64,000 nucleotides of DNA, taken from assembly GCA_963974345.1 (NCBI GenBank), contig CAXBBW010000002.1:248001-312000 (forward strand), read 5' to 3'. The notes below the pieces were generated by a model that saw only the letters and a program-made list of their open reading frames with translations, ran no database searches and was not told the origin of the DNA. Positions 25,849-35,097 of this stretch are shown piece after piece. Made by a program: the position numbers and the translations under genes. Position 1 is the stretch's first letter; every line of letters starts with the position of its first letter. The DNA comes from RHLJ01 sp963974345 (lineage in GTDB: Bacteria > Bacteroidota > Rhodothermia > Balneolales > Balneolaceae).

Positions 25849-26882
25849 GCGAAGAAATAACACCCAACGAAGAACCGGAATTTGTACCGGAAACATCCAC
25901 CGAAGAAACGAATGTCCCTTTCAAAAATCGAATTGACTTATCAGGATTAGAACTTGTTGTTTCTAAAATCCGTAAAGAAATTCGAAAAGTGATTGTGGGA
26001 CAAGATGAAATGATCGACCTATTAATCTGCGGTTTACTAGCCGATGGTCATGTGCTGGTTGAAGGAGTTCCTGGCGTTGCAAAAACATTAACAGTTCGAC
26101 TACTCGCTAAAACCTTGAACACGAATTTTTCTCGTATTCAGTTCACCCCCGATTTAATGCCTGCTGATATTATCGGGACAAGCGTATTTAACGCAAAAAA
26201 CTCTGACTTCGAATTCAAAAAAGGTCCGATATTCTCCAATATCGTTTTGATTGATGAGATAAATCGAGCCCCTGCAAAAACGCAATCCGCTTTATTCGAA
26301 GTAATGCAAGAAAAGCAAATTACAGTAGACGGAACCACCTATCCAATGGCACCACCTTTTATTGTAATTGCCACTCAAAACCCCATTGAGCATGAAGGAA
26401 CCTATCGATTGCCGGAAGCTCAACTTGATCGTTTTCTATTTAAAGTTGAAGTTGGATATCCTACGTTAGAAGATGAAGTTTCTATTCTTGAAGGAAGTTA
26501 TGAACGAAAAACAGCTTCCGATTTTGCTGATATTGATGCCGTAGTTTCTTCTGAAGAATTAAACGCTCAACGTGCTTTGGTTACTGAAATTCATGTAGAA
26601 AAAGAACTCATGAACTATATCGCAAAAATTATTCAAGAAACCAGAAATTCTAGTTCAATTTATATCGGAGCATCTCCTCGTGCCTCTGTTTATTTAATGC
26701 GAGCTTCCCAAGCTTGGGCAGCTATGCAAGGTCGAGATTTCATAACTCCAGAGGATGTGAAACGAATAATCGCTCCAGCATTGCGACATAGAATTACGCT
26801 TACTCCCGAGAAGGAAATGGAAGGAATTCTTCCTGATGCCGTTCTTAAACAATTGGCAGATAAAATAGAGGTTCCTCGATAG
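25845..26882 (+). CDS. MoxR family AAA+ ATPase (DUF58-coupled)
   Basis: A 345-residue MoxR ATPase with an extra acidic N-terminal extension (about 30 residues). Walker A GVPGVAKT is at residues 74-81, Walker B is VLIDEINRAPAK and the sensor-1 region is VIATQNPIEHEGTYRLPEAQ. It is clearly a paralogue of the MoxR at 3929 (same motifs, different context). The gene overlaps the DUF4350 stop as ATGA and the DUF58 start overlaps its stop as TAGTG, so the set is translationally coupled. Such MoxR proteins are thought to act as chaperones for membrane or periplasmic partners. Confidence 0.92.
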   Translation: MSEEITPNEEPEFVPETSTEETNVPFKNRIDLSGLELVVSKIRKEIRKVIVGQDEMIDLLICGLLADGHVLVEGVPGVAKTLTVRLLAKTLNTNFSRIQFTPDLMPADIIGTSVFNAKNSDFEFKKGPIFSNIVLIDEINRAPAKTQSALFEVMQEKQITVDGTTYPMAPPFIVIATQNPIEHEGTYRLPEAQLDRFLFKVEVGYPTLEDEVSILEGSYERKTASDFADIDAVVSSEELNAQRALVTEIHVEKELMNYIAKIIQETRNSSSIYIGASPRASVYLMRASQAWAAMQGRDFITPEDVKRIIAPALRHRITLTPEKEMEGILPDAVLKQLADKIEVPR

Positions 26883-28213
26883 TGAACTTCCTCAAGAGCT
26901 TTTTTGTAGATCAAAGATTTTTCCTAGCGCTTGCGCTGGTATGCATTTCGTATATCTTAGGATTTTTCTTTGTCGCTTTTGAAGCTCTTGGCGATGTAAT
27001 TTTGATCATTCTTTCCGTTTCTGCTATCGCTGATATTCTACTACTTTATTCTCAACATGAAGGAATCATAGCTAAACGATTTGCCCCACAACGACTCTCC
27101 AATGGAGATGAAAACACGATTCGAATAACCGTCAGTTCTAAGTATACCTTTACAACTGTGTGTTCCATAATTGATGAAATTCCTCATCAGTTTCAGATTC
27201 GTGATTTTAAAATCCGTTCCATATTGGATAAGCAATCTGAAAAAGCGTTCACTTATGAACTTCGTCCTACCAATCGGGGTGAATTTGATTTTGGGAACAT
27301 CCATGTGTTTGTGAAATCGAACATTGGACTCTTTAAACGACGATTTATTTTTGATGAACAAGAGACCTTACCCGTGTACCCTTCTTTCATCCAAATGCGC
27401 AAATTTGAGATGTATGCCATTTCGAATCGCCTAACCGATATTGGTATTAAAAAAATCCGCCGACTTGGTCACACGATGGAATTCGATCAAATCAAGGAAT
27501 ATGTGCATGGAGACGACATTCGATCTATTAATTGGAAAGCAACTGCCCGATCTCAAAACCTGATGGTTAACCAATTTCAGGATGAACGCTCTCAACAAGT
27601 TGTGAATGTAATTGATATGGGGCGTGTAATGAAAATGCCCTTCGATGGATTAAATCTGCTCGAATATGCCATTAATACAAGTCTGGTTATTTCCAACATT
27701 GCGTTACTAAAAGATGATAAAGCTGGGTTAATTACTTTTTCGAATAAGGATTCTGTGATTGTACGTCCTGAAAAGAAACGTACTCATATTCGAAAAATTC
27801 AGGAAGCTTTATATAATCTGGATACCAATTTCATGGAATCCGATTACGAGAGACTATTGATGTATTTAAAGGCACATCTCAACCAGCGAAGTTTGGTATT
27901 GTTATATACAAACTTCGAGACTTTCTCAGCACTAGAACGACAGCTGCCTTATTTAAAACGAATTGCTCGTGATCATTTATTGGTTACCATTTTCTTTGAA
28001 AACACCGAGCTGACTTCGCTTCTTGAGAAAGACTCCGAAAGTCTTGGTGATATCTACGTTAAAACCGTGGCAGAAAAATTCAACTATGAGAAAAAGCAGA
28101 TCGTAAAATCCCTAGCTCGACATGGAATCCATTCTATCCTCACTCCACCTAAAGAACTATCTGTAAATGCCATCAATAAATATCTAGAATTAAAAGCAAG
28201 AGGATTGATTTAG
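26882..28213 (+). CDS. DUF58 domain-containing protein
   Basis: A 443-residue protein with two N-terminal membrane helices (residues 12-48), then a beta-rich region and the DUF58 core. The signature FDQIKEYVHGDDIRSINWKA near residue 200 is the DUF58 hallmark, followed by a VWA-like fold (VVNVIDMGRVM in the MIDAS position and LVLLYTNFETF later). It starts with GTG at 26882, overlapping the MoxR stop by one base. DUF58 and MoxR are paired across bacteria and archaea; the VWA-like face probably binds the partner. It is the last gene of the module; no convincing terminator follows. Confidence 0.9.
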   Translation: MNFLKSFFVDQRFFLALALVCISYILGFFFVAFEALGDVILIILSVSAIADILLLYSQHEGIIAKRFAPQRLSNGDENTIRITVSSKYTFTTVCSIIDEIPHQFQIRDFKIRSILDKQSEKAFTYELRPTNRGEFDFGNIHVFVKSNIGLFKRRFIFDEQETLPVYPSFIQMRKFEMYAISNRLTDIGIKKIRRLGHTMEFDQIKEYVHGDDIRSINWKATARSQNLMVNQFQDERSQQVVNVIDMGRVMKMPFDGLNLLEYAINTSLVISNIALLKDDKAGLITFSNKDSVIVRPEKKRTHIRKIQEALYNLDTNFMESDYERLLMYLKAHLNQRSLVLLYTNFETFSALERQLPYLKRIARDHLLVTIFFENTELTSLLEKDSESLGDIYVKTVAEKFNYEKKQIVKSLARHGIHSILTPPKELSVNAINKYLELKARGLI

Positions 28214-28586
28214 GATAATTTTAATGTTTGTTCCACTATTCTTCTCTCAATATCTCTGTCTTCCCTGTGTAGATAACGGTTCGGTGCTTATTAACTAAGA
28301 GGCACACATAATAGGTTTTAGTGTGTACTCAAAACTGAATTAAAGTAAACAAGCGAAGGGTTTCAATCCTACGCAGATAGGTTGATGGAAACATTTACGA
28401 GCTTAAATCAAGCAATCTCCTTAACAATTCGAGAGGTGTCTGCACAGAAAATGGAAGCTTTCATCATGACTTTAGAGTATTAAGTCTCATTCCAGTTGAG
28501 TTTAAAACTCATAATATTGTAATTATGATTAAGACTTAATAAGGAGAAACATTCAGGTGTTTAAATATGAGATTGGTCTTATAAGA
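28214..28586. other. Gene-free stretch with a long inverted repeat and a possible 32-codon ORF
   Basis: This 373-base gap between the DUF58 gene and the convergent E1 gene has no conserved ORF. It contains an exact 10-base inverted repeat, TATTAAGTCT at 28478-28487 and AGACTTAATA at 28532-28541, with further short pairings inside (GAGTTTAAAACTC). An ORF from ATG 28385 to TAA 28483 encodes 32 residues (METFTSLNQAISLTIREV at the start), ending in the left arm of the repeat. No transposase, terminator or tRNA is seen. Confidence 0.45.
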
Positions 28587-31007
28587 CTAATATATCTTTG
28601 GAAAATCTTCTGGGCGACATTCTCTCATCATGTCGTAGATTTCATCGAAAATACCCTCAGCATTGGGCTTGCTGAAGTAATCACCATCGGAAGCGTACGC
28701 CGGTCTGTGATCTTTGGCAGTCATACAATGAGGTTCCGAATCTAAATGGTAAAATCCTTTTTGTTCTTGTACTATGTGATTTAAAATAAAAGCAGATGCT
28801 CCGCCAGGTACGTCTTCATCTATTACCAATAGACGATTAGTTTTTTTAACCGATTCTACAATAGAATGATTAATATCAAAAGGCATAAGGGTGCGAACAT
28901 CAATTAACTCAACTGAAATTCCTACCTCTTCAAGTTGTGGAACCACAGATTGTACAATATTTAGTGTGGATCCATAGGAAACTACGGTAATATCTTTCCC
29001 TTCATTCAATACTTCGGGAACTCCTAATGGAGTCGTAAACTCTCCAATATTATTTGGTACTGCTTCTTTTAATCTATACCCATTTAGAGGTTCGACTACA
29101 ATTGCAGGGTCATCACCTTGAAGCAGGGTGTTATAAAAACCTGCTGCTTCGGTTAAATTTCTTGGTACACATAAATGCACCCCTTTAGCTCCGTTCATTA
29201 TCAAACCCATTGGCGAACCTGAGTGCCAAATTCCTTCCAATCGATGTCCACGAGTACGAATAATAACAGGCGCTGCCTGGCCACCTTTGGTACGATATCT
29301 CAAACTTGCTAAGTCATCGCTAAGTACAAAAAAGCAGTATAGTAGGTAATCTAAATATTGGATTTCGGCAATTGGTCTCAAACCACGAAGTGCCATCCCA
29401 ATTCCTTGTCCTAAAATAGTAGCTTCTCTAATTCCAGTATCAGCAACTCTCAGTTTTCCGAATTTTTCTTGAAGTCCTTCTAACCCTTTATTTACATCGC
29501 CAAGTGCTCCAACATCTTCTCCAAAAGTGAGTAGTGCTGGGTATTTCTCAAAAAGCTTTTCAAAATTATCACGTATGATAATGCGTCCATCCATCATATC
29601 CGGCTCATCAGAAAACGTAGCTGGAATATGCTTAACTTTTAAAGGAGAATTCGGAGTTTCGCTATATAAGTGTGAATTATAGCGCTCTTTATTAACTGAC
29701 TCATTGCTCTGCAACCAGTTAATCAGCTGGGTTCTAGCTTCATGATTTAAGCCAATAGTATGTCTAACCGCTTTTTTTGTAGCTGGCAAAATATCTTTCC
29801 GGATAGCATTTGGAGTAATCTTTAGCTTTTTAATTAGCTCTTCCAATCGCTCATCGCCAGTTGCATCTAACAGTAAATTGATACGATCAGTTACAAATTT
29901 TTTCTCCTTTTTCATTGGAGTGATATAAGCTTCCCAAGCTTTCGCTTTTGATTTAGTCACTTCTTGTAGGGCTTCTGCTTCAATTTGATCTAAAGTAGCT
30001 TGGTTCGCAATTTTTTTGGCTAGAATCCATTTTCTAAACTGTGCTAAACAACAGTACTCAACTTCCCACTCTAAGCGTTCTTTGCTTTTATATCGCTCAT
30101 GAGAACCTGATGTTGAATGACCTTGTGGCTGAGTTACTTCTTCAACATGAACTAGTACTGGAACATGTTCATTTCTTGCGATCTCTACAGCATGTTCATA
30201 CGTTTCAATTAATTCAGAATAATCCCACGCTTTTACATTGAAAATCTCATAACCAGATTCATTTTCTGTTCTCTGAAAACCCGCAAGTGCTTTTGAAATA
30301 CTTTCTTTAGTAGTTTGATATTCTTTAGGGACAGAAATTCCAAACGCATCATCCCAAACTGACATCACAAAAGGTAATTGCAATACGCCAATTGCATTCA
30401 TGGTTTCCCAAAACACTCCTTCTGAAGTACTTGCGTCTCCAATAGTTCCAAATGCAACTTCATTTCCACCATTAGAAAATTTTTTCCATTCTCCTTCTTG
30501 TAGATCCTTACTATTTCTATATACTTTAGAAGCCTGAGATAAACCTACTAGGCGAGCCATTTGCCCAGCTGTTGGAGATATCCCTGAAGCTGAATTTTTT
30601 GATTTAGTTTGATCAATCCAGATTCCTTGATCATCTACAAGACGCGTTCCAAAATGAGCGTTCATTTGTCGACCTGCAGAAAAAGGGTCTGCTTCAATAT
30701 CTGGATGCGCATAAAGTTGAGCAAAAAACTGTTCGATTGTTAATTCACCAACTGCCAACATAAAAGTTTGATCACGATAATATCCTGACCTGAAATCACC
30801 TTCACGAAACACTTTAGCCATAGCTAATTGAGGCATTTCTTTGCCATCGCCAAAAATACCGAATTTAGCTTTGCCAGATAAAACTTCCTTTCTACCTACC
30901 AAGGACATATACCTACTTACCCAACCTAAACGGAAATCTTCCAGAATCTCTTTTTTCTGAGCCTCGGTATAAGTTTTTCTAGTATTTGGTGCCTTGACTT
31001 CCGCCAT
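28587..31007 (-). CDS. Fused E1 alpha-beta 2-oxoacid dehydrogenase (branched-chain or pyruvate type)
   Basis: An 806-residue fusion of both E1 subunits of a thiamine-diphosphate 2-oxoacid dehydrogenase complex. The alpha half (to about residue 400) contains the ThDP/Mg motif starting GDASTSEGVFWETMNAIG (about 196-213) and the HYE-like SGSHERYKSKERLEWE region. The beta half (from about 475) contains FGEDVGALGDVNKGLEGL, DTGIREATILGQGIGMALRG and the APVIIRTRG helix. The E2 and E3 partners are not in the window. Separate alpha and beta genes are usual in many bacteria; the fused form is common in Bacteroidota. The substrate is uncertain; 2-oxoisovalerate and pyruvate are both plausible. Confidence 0.92.
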   Translation of the reverse strand: MAEVKAPNTRKTYTEAQKKEILEDFRLGWVSRYMSLVGRKEVLSGKAKFGIFGDGKEMPQLAMAKVFREGDFRSGYYRDQTFMLAVGELTIEQFFAQLYAHPDIEADPFSAGRQMNAHFGTRLVDDQGIWIDQTKSKNSASGISPTAGQMARLVGLSQASKVYRNSKDLQEGEWKKFSNGGNEVAFGTIGDASTSEGVFWETMNAIGVLQLPFVMSVWDDAFGISVPKEYQTTKESISKALAGFQRTENESGYEIFNVKAWDYSELIETYEHAVEIARNEHVPVLVHVEEVTQPQGHSTSGSHERYKSKERLEWEVEYCCLAQFRKWILAKKIANQATLDQIEAEALQEVTKSKAKAWEAYITPMKKEKKFVTDRINLLLDATGDERLEELIKKLKITPNAIRKDILPATKKAVRHTIGLNHEARTQLINWLQSNESVNKERYNSHLYSETPNSPLKVKHIPATFSDEPDMMDGRIIIRDNFEKLFEKYPALLTFGEDVGALGDVNKGLEGLQEKFGKLRVADTGIREATILGQGIGMALRGLRPIAEIQYLDYLLYCFFVLSDDLASLRYRTKGGQAAPVIIRTRGHRLEGIWHSGSPMGLIMNGAKGVHLCVPRNLTEAAGFYNTLLQGDDPAIVVEPLNGYRLKEAVPNNIGEFTTPLGVPEVLNEGKDITVVSYGSTLNIVQSVVPQLEEVGISVELIDVRTLMPFDINHSIVESVKKTNRLLVIDEDVPGGASAFILNHIVQEQKGFYHLDSEPHCMTAKDHRPAYASDGDYFSKPNAEGIFDEIYDMMRECRPEDFPKIY

Positions 31008-31154
31008 ACCTATATTTCGATTTTGAATTAACTTACCCTAAAGAAAGGGAAATTAATATAGGGCAATCGTATCTCTTTTTAAAATCAAAAAACCTTTGAT
31101 TGTATTAAAGATTTACTTTTCAACTAATTATAAAACAAGCAAGTAGGCGATATT

Positions 31155-32546
31155 TTACTCAGTAAATCCGCCTTTAGTCATCTTAATCGGATCAAGCGCT
31201 TGATCAAGTTCTTCTTCCGATAAATCAGTCATCTCTTTAGCAACCTCTTTTAAGGGTCTATTCTCTGCATATGCTTTTTTTGCAATTTTTGCTGCCAGAT
31301 CATAACCGATAATAGGATTTAACGCGGTAACCAAGATTGGGTTCCGACCTACCATATCGGCGATATTATCTTTTCGAACTGTAAGTTGAGAAACAGACCT
31401 ATCAGCTAAATTCCTTGCTGCGTTTCCTAAAATTCTAATCGATTCTAACAAATTATGAGCAACTACCGGAAGCATAACATTTAACTCAAAATTTCCAGAA
31501 AGTCCGCTTACTGTAATCGCGCTATCATTCCCAATTACTTGAGCGCATACCATTGTCATTGATTCTTCAATAACTGGATTTACTTTACCGGGCATTATTG
31601 ATGAACCAGGTTGTAATGCGGCAAGTTGAATTTCTCCAATACCACTATTTGGACCTGAATTCATCCATCTTAAATCATTAGAAATTTTCATCAAACTAAC
31701 GGCCAATGTTTTTAATTGTCCGCTAAGTTCAACAGGTGCGTCGACTGTTGCTTGAGCTTCAAAATGATTTTCTGCTTCCACAAAATCTTCCCCTGTTAGC
31801 TCAGAGATACGCTCGGCAAAATATTTACCAAAATCATGATGTGTATTAATTCCTGTACCAACTGCAGTGCCACCTTGTGGGAGTTCTTTAACTCGCTCAA
31901 GTGCTGCTTCAATTCTTTGAATACCAAGCTCAATTTGACGAGCATAACCACTAAATTCTTGTTCAATGGTAATCGGCATTGCATCCATTAAATGTGTACG
32001 ACCGGTTTTAACTACATCTGCGTTCTCTTTTCCTTTTGATAAAAACGCTTCTTGAAGATGTTTAAGCGCTGGGATTAAACTATTTTTTACTGCAATTAGT
32101 GCTGATACTCTGATCGCCGTTGGAATCACATCGTTTGAACTTTGTCCAAAATTAACATGGTCATTTGGATGAATCTTAACTTCGGTTCCAGACTTTAATT
32201 CGTTTGCGATATGGCTGATAACTTCGTTCGCATTCATATTGCTTGAAGTTCCTGAGCCTGTTTGAAAAATATCTATTACAAATTCTTTATCGTGCTTTCC
32301 TTCTATAACTTCTTGAGACGCAAAATTTATCGCTTCTCTAACTTCATCACTCAATAATCCCAAATGATTATTCGCCAAAGCAGCAGACTTTTTTATATAT
32401 CCCAGTGCTTGAATAAATTCTCTACTAAATCGAATTGCACTGATTGGAAAATTATCGTGTGCTCGTTGGGTTTGAGCACCATATAAAGCATTTTCAGGTA
32501 CTTTAATTTCGCCCATTGAATCTTTTTCAATTCTATAATCGCTCAT
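31155..32546 (-). CDS. fumC: Class II fumarate hydratase
   Basis: A 463-residue fumarase of the aspartase/fumarase superfamily that hydrates fumarate to malate in the TCA cycle without an iron-sulfur cluster. It has the signature loop GSSIMPGKVNPVIEE (around residue 316), TGRTHLMDAMPITIEQEFSG with the catalytic His region, and SSNDVIPTA (around 139). Length is typical. It lies behind a dyad-containing gap of 97 bases after the GNAT gene on the same strand and is followed by the E1 dehydrogenase gene after 147 bases, both central carbon enzymes. Confidence 0.95.
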   Translation of the reverse strand: MSDYRIEKDSMGEIKVPENALYGAQTQRAHDNFPISAIRFSREFIQALGYIKKSAALANNHLGLLSDEVREAINFASQEVIEGKHDKEFVIDIFQTGSGTSSNMNANEVISHIANELKSGTEVKIHPNDHVNFGQSSNDVIPTAIRVSALIAVKNSLIPALKHLQEAFLSKGKENADVVKTGRTHLMDAMPITIEQEFSGYARQIELGIQRIEAALERVKELPQGGTAVGTGINTHHDFGKYFAERISELTGEDFVEAENHFEAQATVDAPVELSGQLKTLAVSLMKISNDLRWMNSGPNSGIGEIQLAALQPGSSIMPGKVNPVIEESMTMVCAQVIGNDSAITVSGLSGNFELNVMLPVVAHNLLESIRILGNAARNLADRSVSQLTVRKDNIADMVGRNPILVTALNPIIGYDLAAKIAKKAYAENRPLKEVAKEMTDLSEEELDQALDPIKMTKGGFTE

Positions 32547-32575
32547 CTATTTCGTTTTTTTTGATTTCTGATTTT

Positions 32576-32602
32576 ATGATACCATAGTTAAGCTAGTATC
32601 AT
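32576..32602. promoter_or_regulatory. Inverted repeat upstream of fumC
   Basis: ATGATAC at 32576-32582 is perfectly matched by GTATCAT at 32596-32602 with a 13-base spacer, 30 bases upstream of the fumC start codon and downstream of the GNAT stop. It may be an operator for fumC or a hairpin at the end of the acyltransferase message; no T-run supports a terminator. Confidence 0.35.
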
Positions 32603-32643
32603 GAAATTTGAATGAATTTGTTAAGAAAATCAGATCTTAAGCT

Positions 32644-33765
32644 TTAAAGCTTTTTGCTGAACATCCTGTATCTCTTATCGAGTTTTGCGCCCAATCTTTC
32701 GGCGGTTCTAATCATATCTGGATTATTTGCTAATACCCAGCTCAATTCTGATTCATAAATACCTTTTGGGAAAGCTTTCTCAATCGCGGCCTGATGTAAT
32801 AGTGCATCAATACCTTTTCTTTGCACCTCTGGCAATACACCCATTAAAGCCGTTCGATATCGCTTAATTTTGCGGCGGCCAAATAGAAGTTTAAAAATAC
32901 CAAATGGAAATAAATTCCCATTCATTTTTTTAAAAATGACATTCAAGTCTGGTAAACCGATTGAAAAAGCAACGGGTTTTCCATCAAGCTCTGCGATATG
33001 GGCGAGATCTGGATCGAGTATAAGTTTAAAGTCTTCGGCTGTCGCAGCTAACTCTTCTTTCGTAAGAGGTAGAAAACCCCAATTATTTTTCCAGGTTTCG
33101 TTATAAATAGCACGTACAATTTCAACCTCTTCATTAATCTTCTTAAGATTAACGGGCCGAATTTTTATTCCTGGATTTCTTTTTAAAACAATTGCTTTTG
33201 CTTTCTTGCTTCGTTCCAGATCAGCAGTATATTTATCTGCAATGTAGGCAAGTAAATCCATCTCTTGCTCATAACCAGCACTGGTCACAAGTTTTTCATA
33301 ATATGGTTTAGTATAGGGCATTAAGACATATGGATCTTTGTCAAAACCGTCTACCAAAAACCCAATCATGTCCATCATACCAGGACTTGCAGGTCCTAGT
33401 ACATCTATCATTCCCTTATCTCGAAGCCAATCTTCAGCTACTCGTAATAATAAATCAGCGGTAGGTTGATGATCAATACATTCAAAAAACCCAAAGTGAC
33501 CGGTTTTTGAATTGTGGTATTCATTAAATCTATGATCCACAACAGCCGAGATTCTGCCTGCGATTTCTCCATCATATTCAGCTATAAATAATGCCATCTC
33601 AGCATTATTAAAGAAGGGGTTTTTCTTAGGATTGATTAGTTTTTTTTGATCCATTCGAAGTGGTGGAACAAAAAAACCATCCGTCTTATAATGATCATAC
33701 TGAAACTCTATGAATTTCTTCTTCTCATCCTCAGTCGTTACAATGGTAACCCCACTCATGCTCAT
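32644..33765 (-). CDS. GNAT-like acyltransferase next to serine palmitoyltransferase (candidate ceramide synthase)
   Basis: A 373-residue cytosolic protein of the acyl-CoA N-acyltransferase (GNAT) type: a first N-terminal domain with FVPPLRMDQKKL and the conserved FFNNAEMALFIAEYDGEIAGR, a middle with FGFFECIDHQPTADLLL and GPASPGMMDMIGFL, and a second GNAT half with HIAELDGKPVAFSIGLPDLN and GVLPEVQRKGIDALLH (acyl-CoA pantetheine loop). It begins 18 bases after the serine palmitoyltransferase stop. In bacteria such as Caulobacter the ceramide N-acyl step is carried out by a GNAT-fold enzyme encoded close to Spt, so this gene is a good candidate; that function is inference. Confidence 0.75.
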   Translation of the reverse strand: MSMSGVTIVTTEDEKKKFIEFQYDHYKTDGFFVPPLRMDQKKLINPKKNPFFNNAEMALFIAEYDGEIAGRISAVVDHRFNEYHNSKTGHFGFFECIDHQPTADLLLRVAEDWLRDKGMIDVLGPASPGMMDMIGFLVDGFDKDPYVLMPYTKPYYEKLVTSAGYEQEMDLLAYIADKYTADLERSKKAKAIVLKRNPGIKIRPVNLKKINEEVEIVRAIYNETWKNNWGFLPLTKEELAATAEDFKLILDPDLAHIAELDGKPVAFSIGLPDLNVIFKKMNGNLFPFGIFKLLFGRRKIKRYRTALMGVLPEVQRKGIDALLHQAAIEKAFPKGIYESELSWVLANNPDMIRTAERLGAKLDKRYRMFSKKL

Positions 33766-33783
33766 ACCGCGAGTTTTTAAAAT

Positions 33784-35010
33784 TTAAGAATGCCCATTAT
33801 TATTGATGATACCATGTTTGATACCAACTTTTTTAAAAGCTTCAAGAATCCGATTTAAATGATCATCGGTATGACTTGCCATATAACTTGTTCTTAGTAA
33901 TGACTGACCCTGAGGAACCGCTGGAGGAACTACAGCATTTGCATACACACCTTCTTCAAAAAGATCTTTCCAAAATTTAAAACAATCCATCATATCACCA
34001 ATTACTACAGGAATAATCGGAGATTCACTTGACCAAACATTGAATCCTAGATTCTTAAGTTCTGTTCTCATATACAATGAAATTTCTTCGAGCCTTTTAA
34101 TTCTCCATGGTTCTTCTTGTAAAATTTCTAGAGCAGTAAGTACTGTGGCAACATTTGCCGGAGGCATTGATGCACTAAAAATATGTGCTGGCGAATGATG
34201 TCGGATATATTCAATTACCGTTCTATCGCCAACAATGAATCCGCCTAAAGAAGCAAAAGATTTAGAGAAAGTCCCACTTATTAAATCAACTTGATCTGTT
34301 AACCCAAATACTGAAGCTGATCCTCTGCCACCATCACCAATTACACCAACTGCATGAGCGTCATCTAAATATAAGCGTGCACCAAATTCTTTTGCTAATG
34401 AAACCAATTCTGGGATTTTCGCTAGTGTACCTGACATTGAAAAAACGCCATCAGTAATAATTATTTTTCCTGCAGTAGGATCTGCATTTTCTAAAAATTT
34501 ACGAAGCTGACCCATATCGTTATGCTTATAACGGACGGTTGTAGCGTTTGAGCAAAGAGTTCCTACAACTATACATGCATGGTTATCACGGTCAGAAAAA
34601 ATAATGTCATTTCGACCTGCGATAGTTTGGATTGAACCTTCATTGGTTTGGTACCCAGTGCTAAAAAGCACGCATGACTCTTTCCCCATAAAAGCTGCTA
34701 GTTTTTCTTCTAACTCAAGGTGAATGTCTAATGTACCATTCAAAAAGCGAGATCCAGTACAACCAGTTCCATATTTAGTTAATGCATTTTGGGCGGCCTT
34801 AATAGTTCTGGGATCGTTTGTTAACCCCAAATAATTATTTGAACCAGCCATAATAACTTCGTGACCTTGAATTTCTACAATGGTTCCATCGGTTGCTTCA
34901 AGTGGCTTGAAATAAGGGTATAAACCCATTTCTTTAACTTCATCTGCTTCTGTAAAGTTAAATGCCTTCGAAAAAATATCTTTTGAGGCTGTATTTTTGT
35001 TTTCACCCAT
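33784..35010 (-). CDS. spt: Serine palmitoyltransferase (PLP alpha-oxoamine synthase)
   Basis: A 408-residue alpha-oxoamine synthase. The PLP lysine lies in GTFSKSFASLGG (near residue 250), the aspartate of the cofactor ring in YLDDAHAVGVIGD, and the GSRFLNGTLDIHLELEE and NYLGL segments are shared by Spt, Kbl, BioF and HemA. The long N-terminal helix followed by GLYPYFKPLE is the feature I associate with Bacteroidota serine palmitoyltransferases rather than Kbl or BioF. It condenses serine with palmitoyl-CoA to 3-ketosphinganine, the first step of sphingolipid synthesis. The GNAT gene follows after 18 bases; two glycosyltransferase genes precede it on the same strand. Confidence 0.82.
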   Translation of the reverse strand: MGENKNTASKDIFSKAFNFTEADEVKEMGLYPYFKPLEATDGTIVEIQGHEVIMAGSNNYLGLTNDPRTIKAAQNALTKYGTGCTGSRFLNGTLDIHLELEEKLAAFMGKESCVLFSTGYQTNEGSIQTIAGRNDIIFSDRDNHACIVVGTLCSNATTVRYKHNDMGQLRKFLENADPTAGKIIITDGVFSMSGTLAKIPELVSLAKEFGARLYLDDAHAVGVIGDGGRGSASVFGLTDQVDLISGTFSKSFASLGGFIVGDRTVIEYIRHHSPAHIFSASMPPANVATVLTALEILQEEPWRIKRLEEISLYMRTELKNLGFNVWSSESPIIPVVIGDMMDCFKFWKDLFEEGVYANAVVPPAVPQGQSLLRTSYMASHTDDHLNRILEAFKKVGIKHGIINNNGHS

Positions 35011-35097
35011 AGGGTCTATCCTTACCTAATTTTCTAAATAAACATTGCAATATAGCTAGTAATCAATTTCTTTCAAATTGAATTGCTTTGAGACTGG

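Noticed and set aside
21273..28213. Sporulation locus because of SpoIIM
   Set aside because: SpoIIM here is with RDD, DUF4129, MoxR and DUF58, an arrangement found in non-sporing bacteria; no other sporulation gene is present.
28557..28745. A 62-codon open frame with AAGGAG in front
   Set aside because: It starts with GTG and runs antisense into the E1 gene; the ribosome-site match is likely chance.
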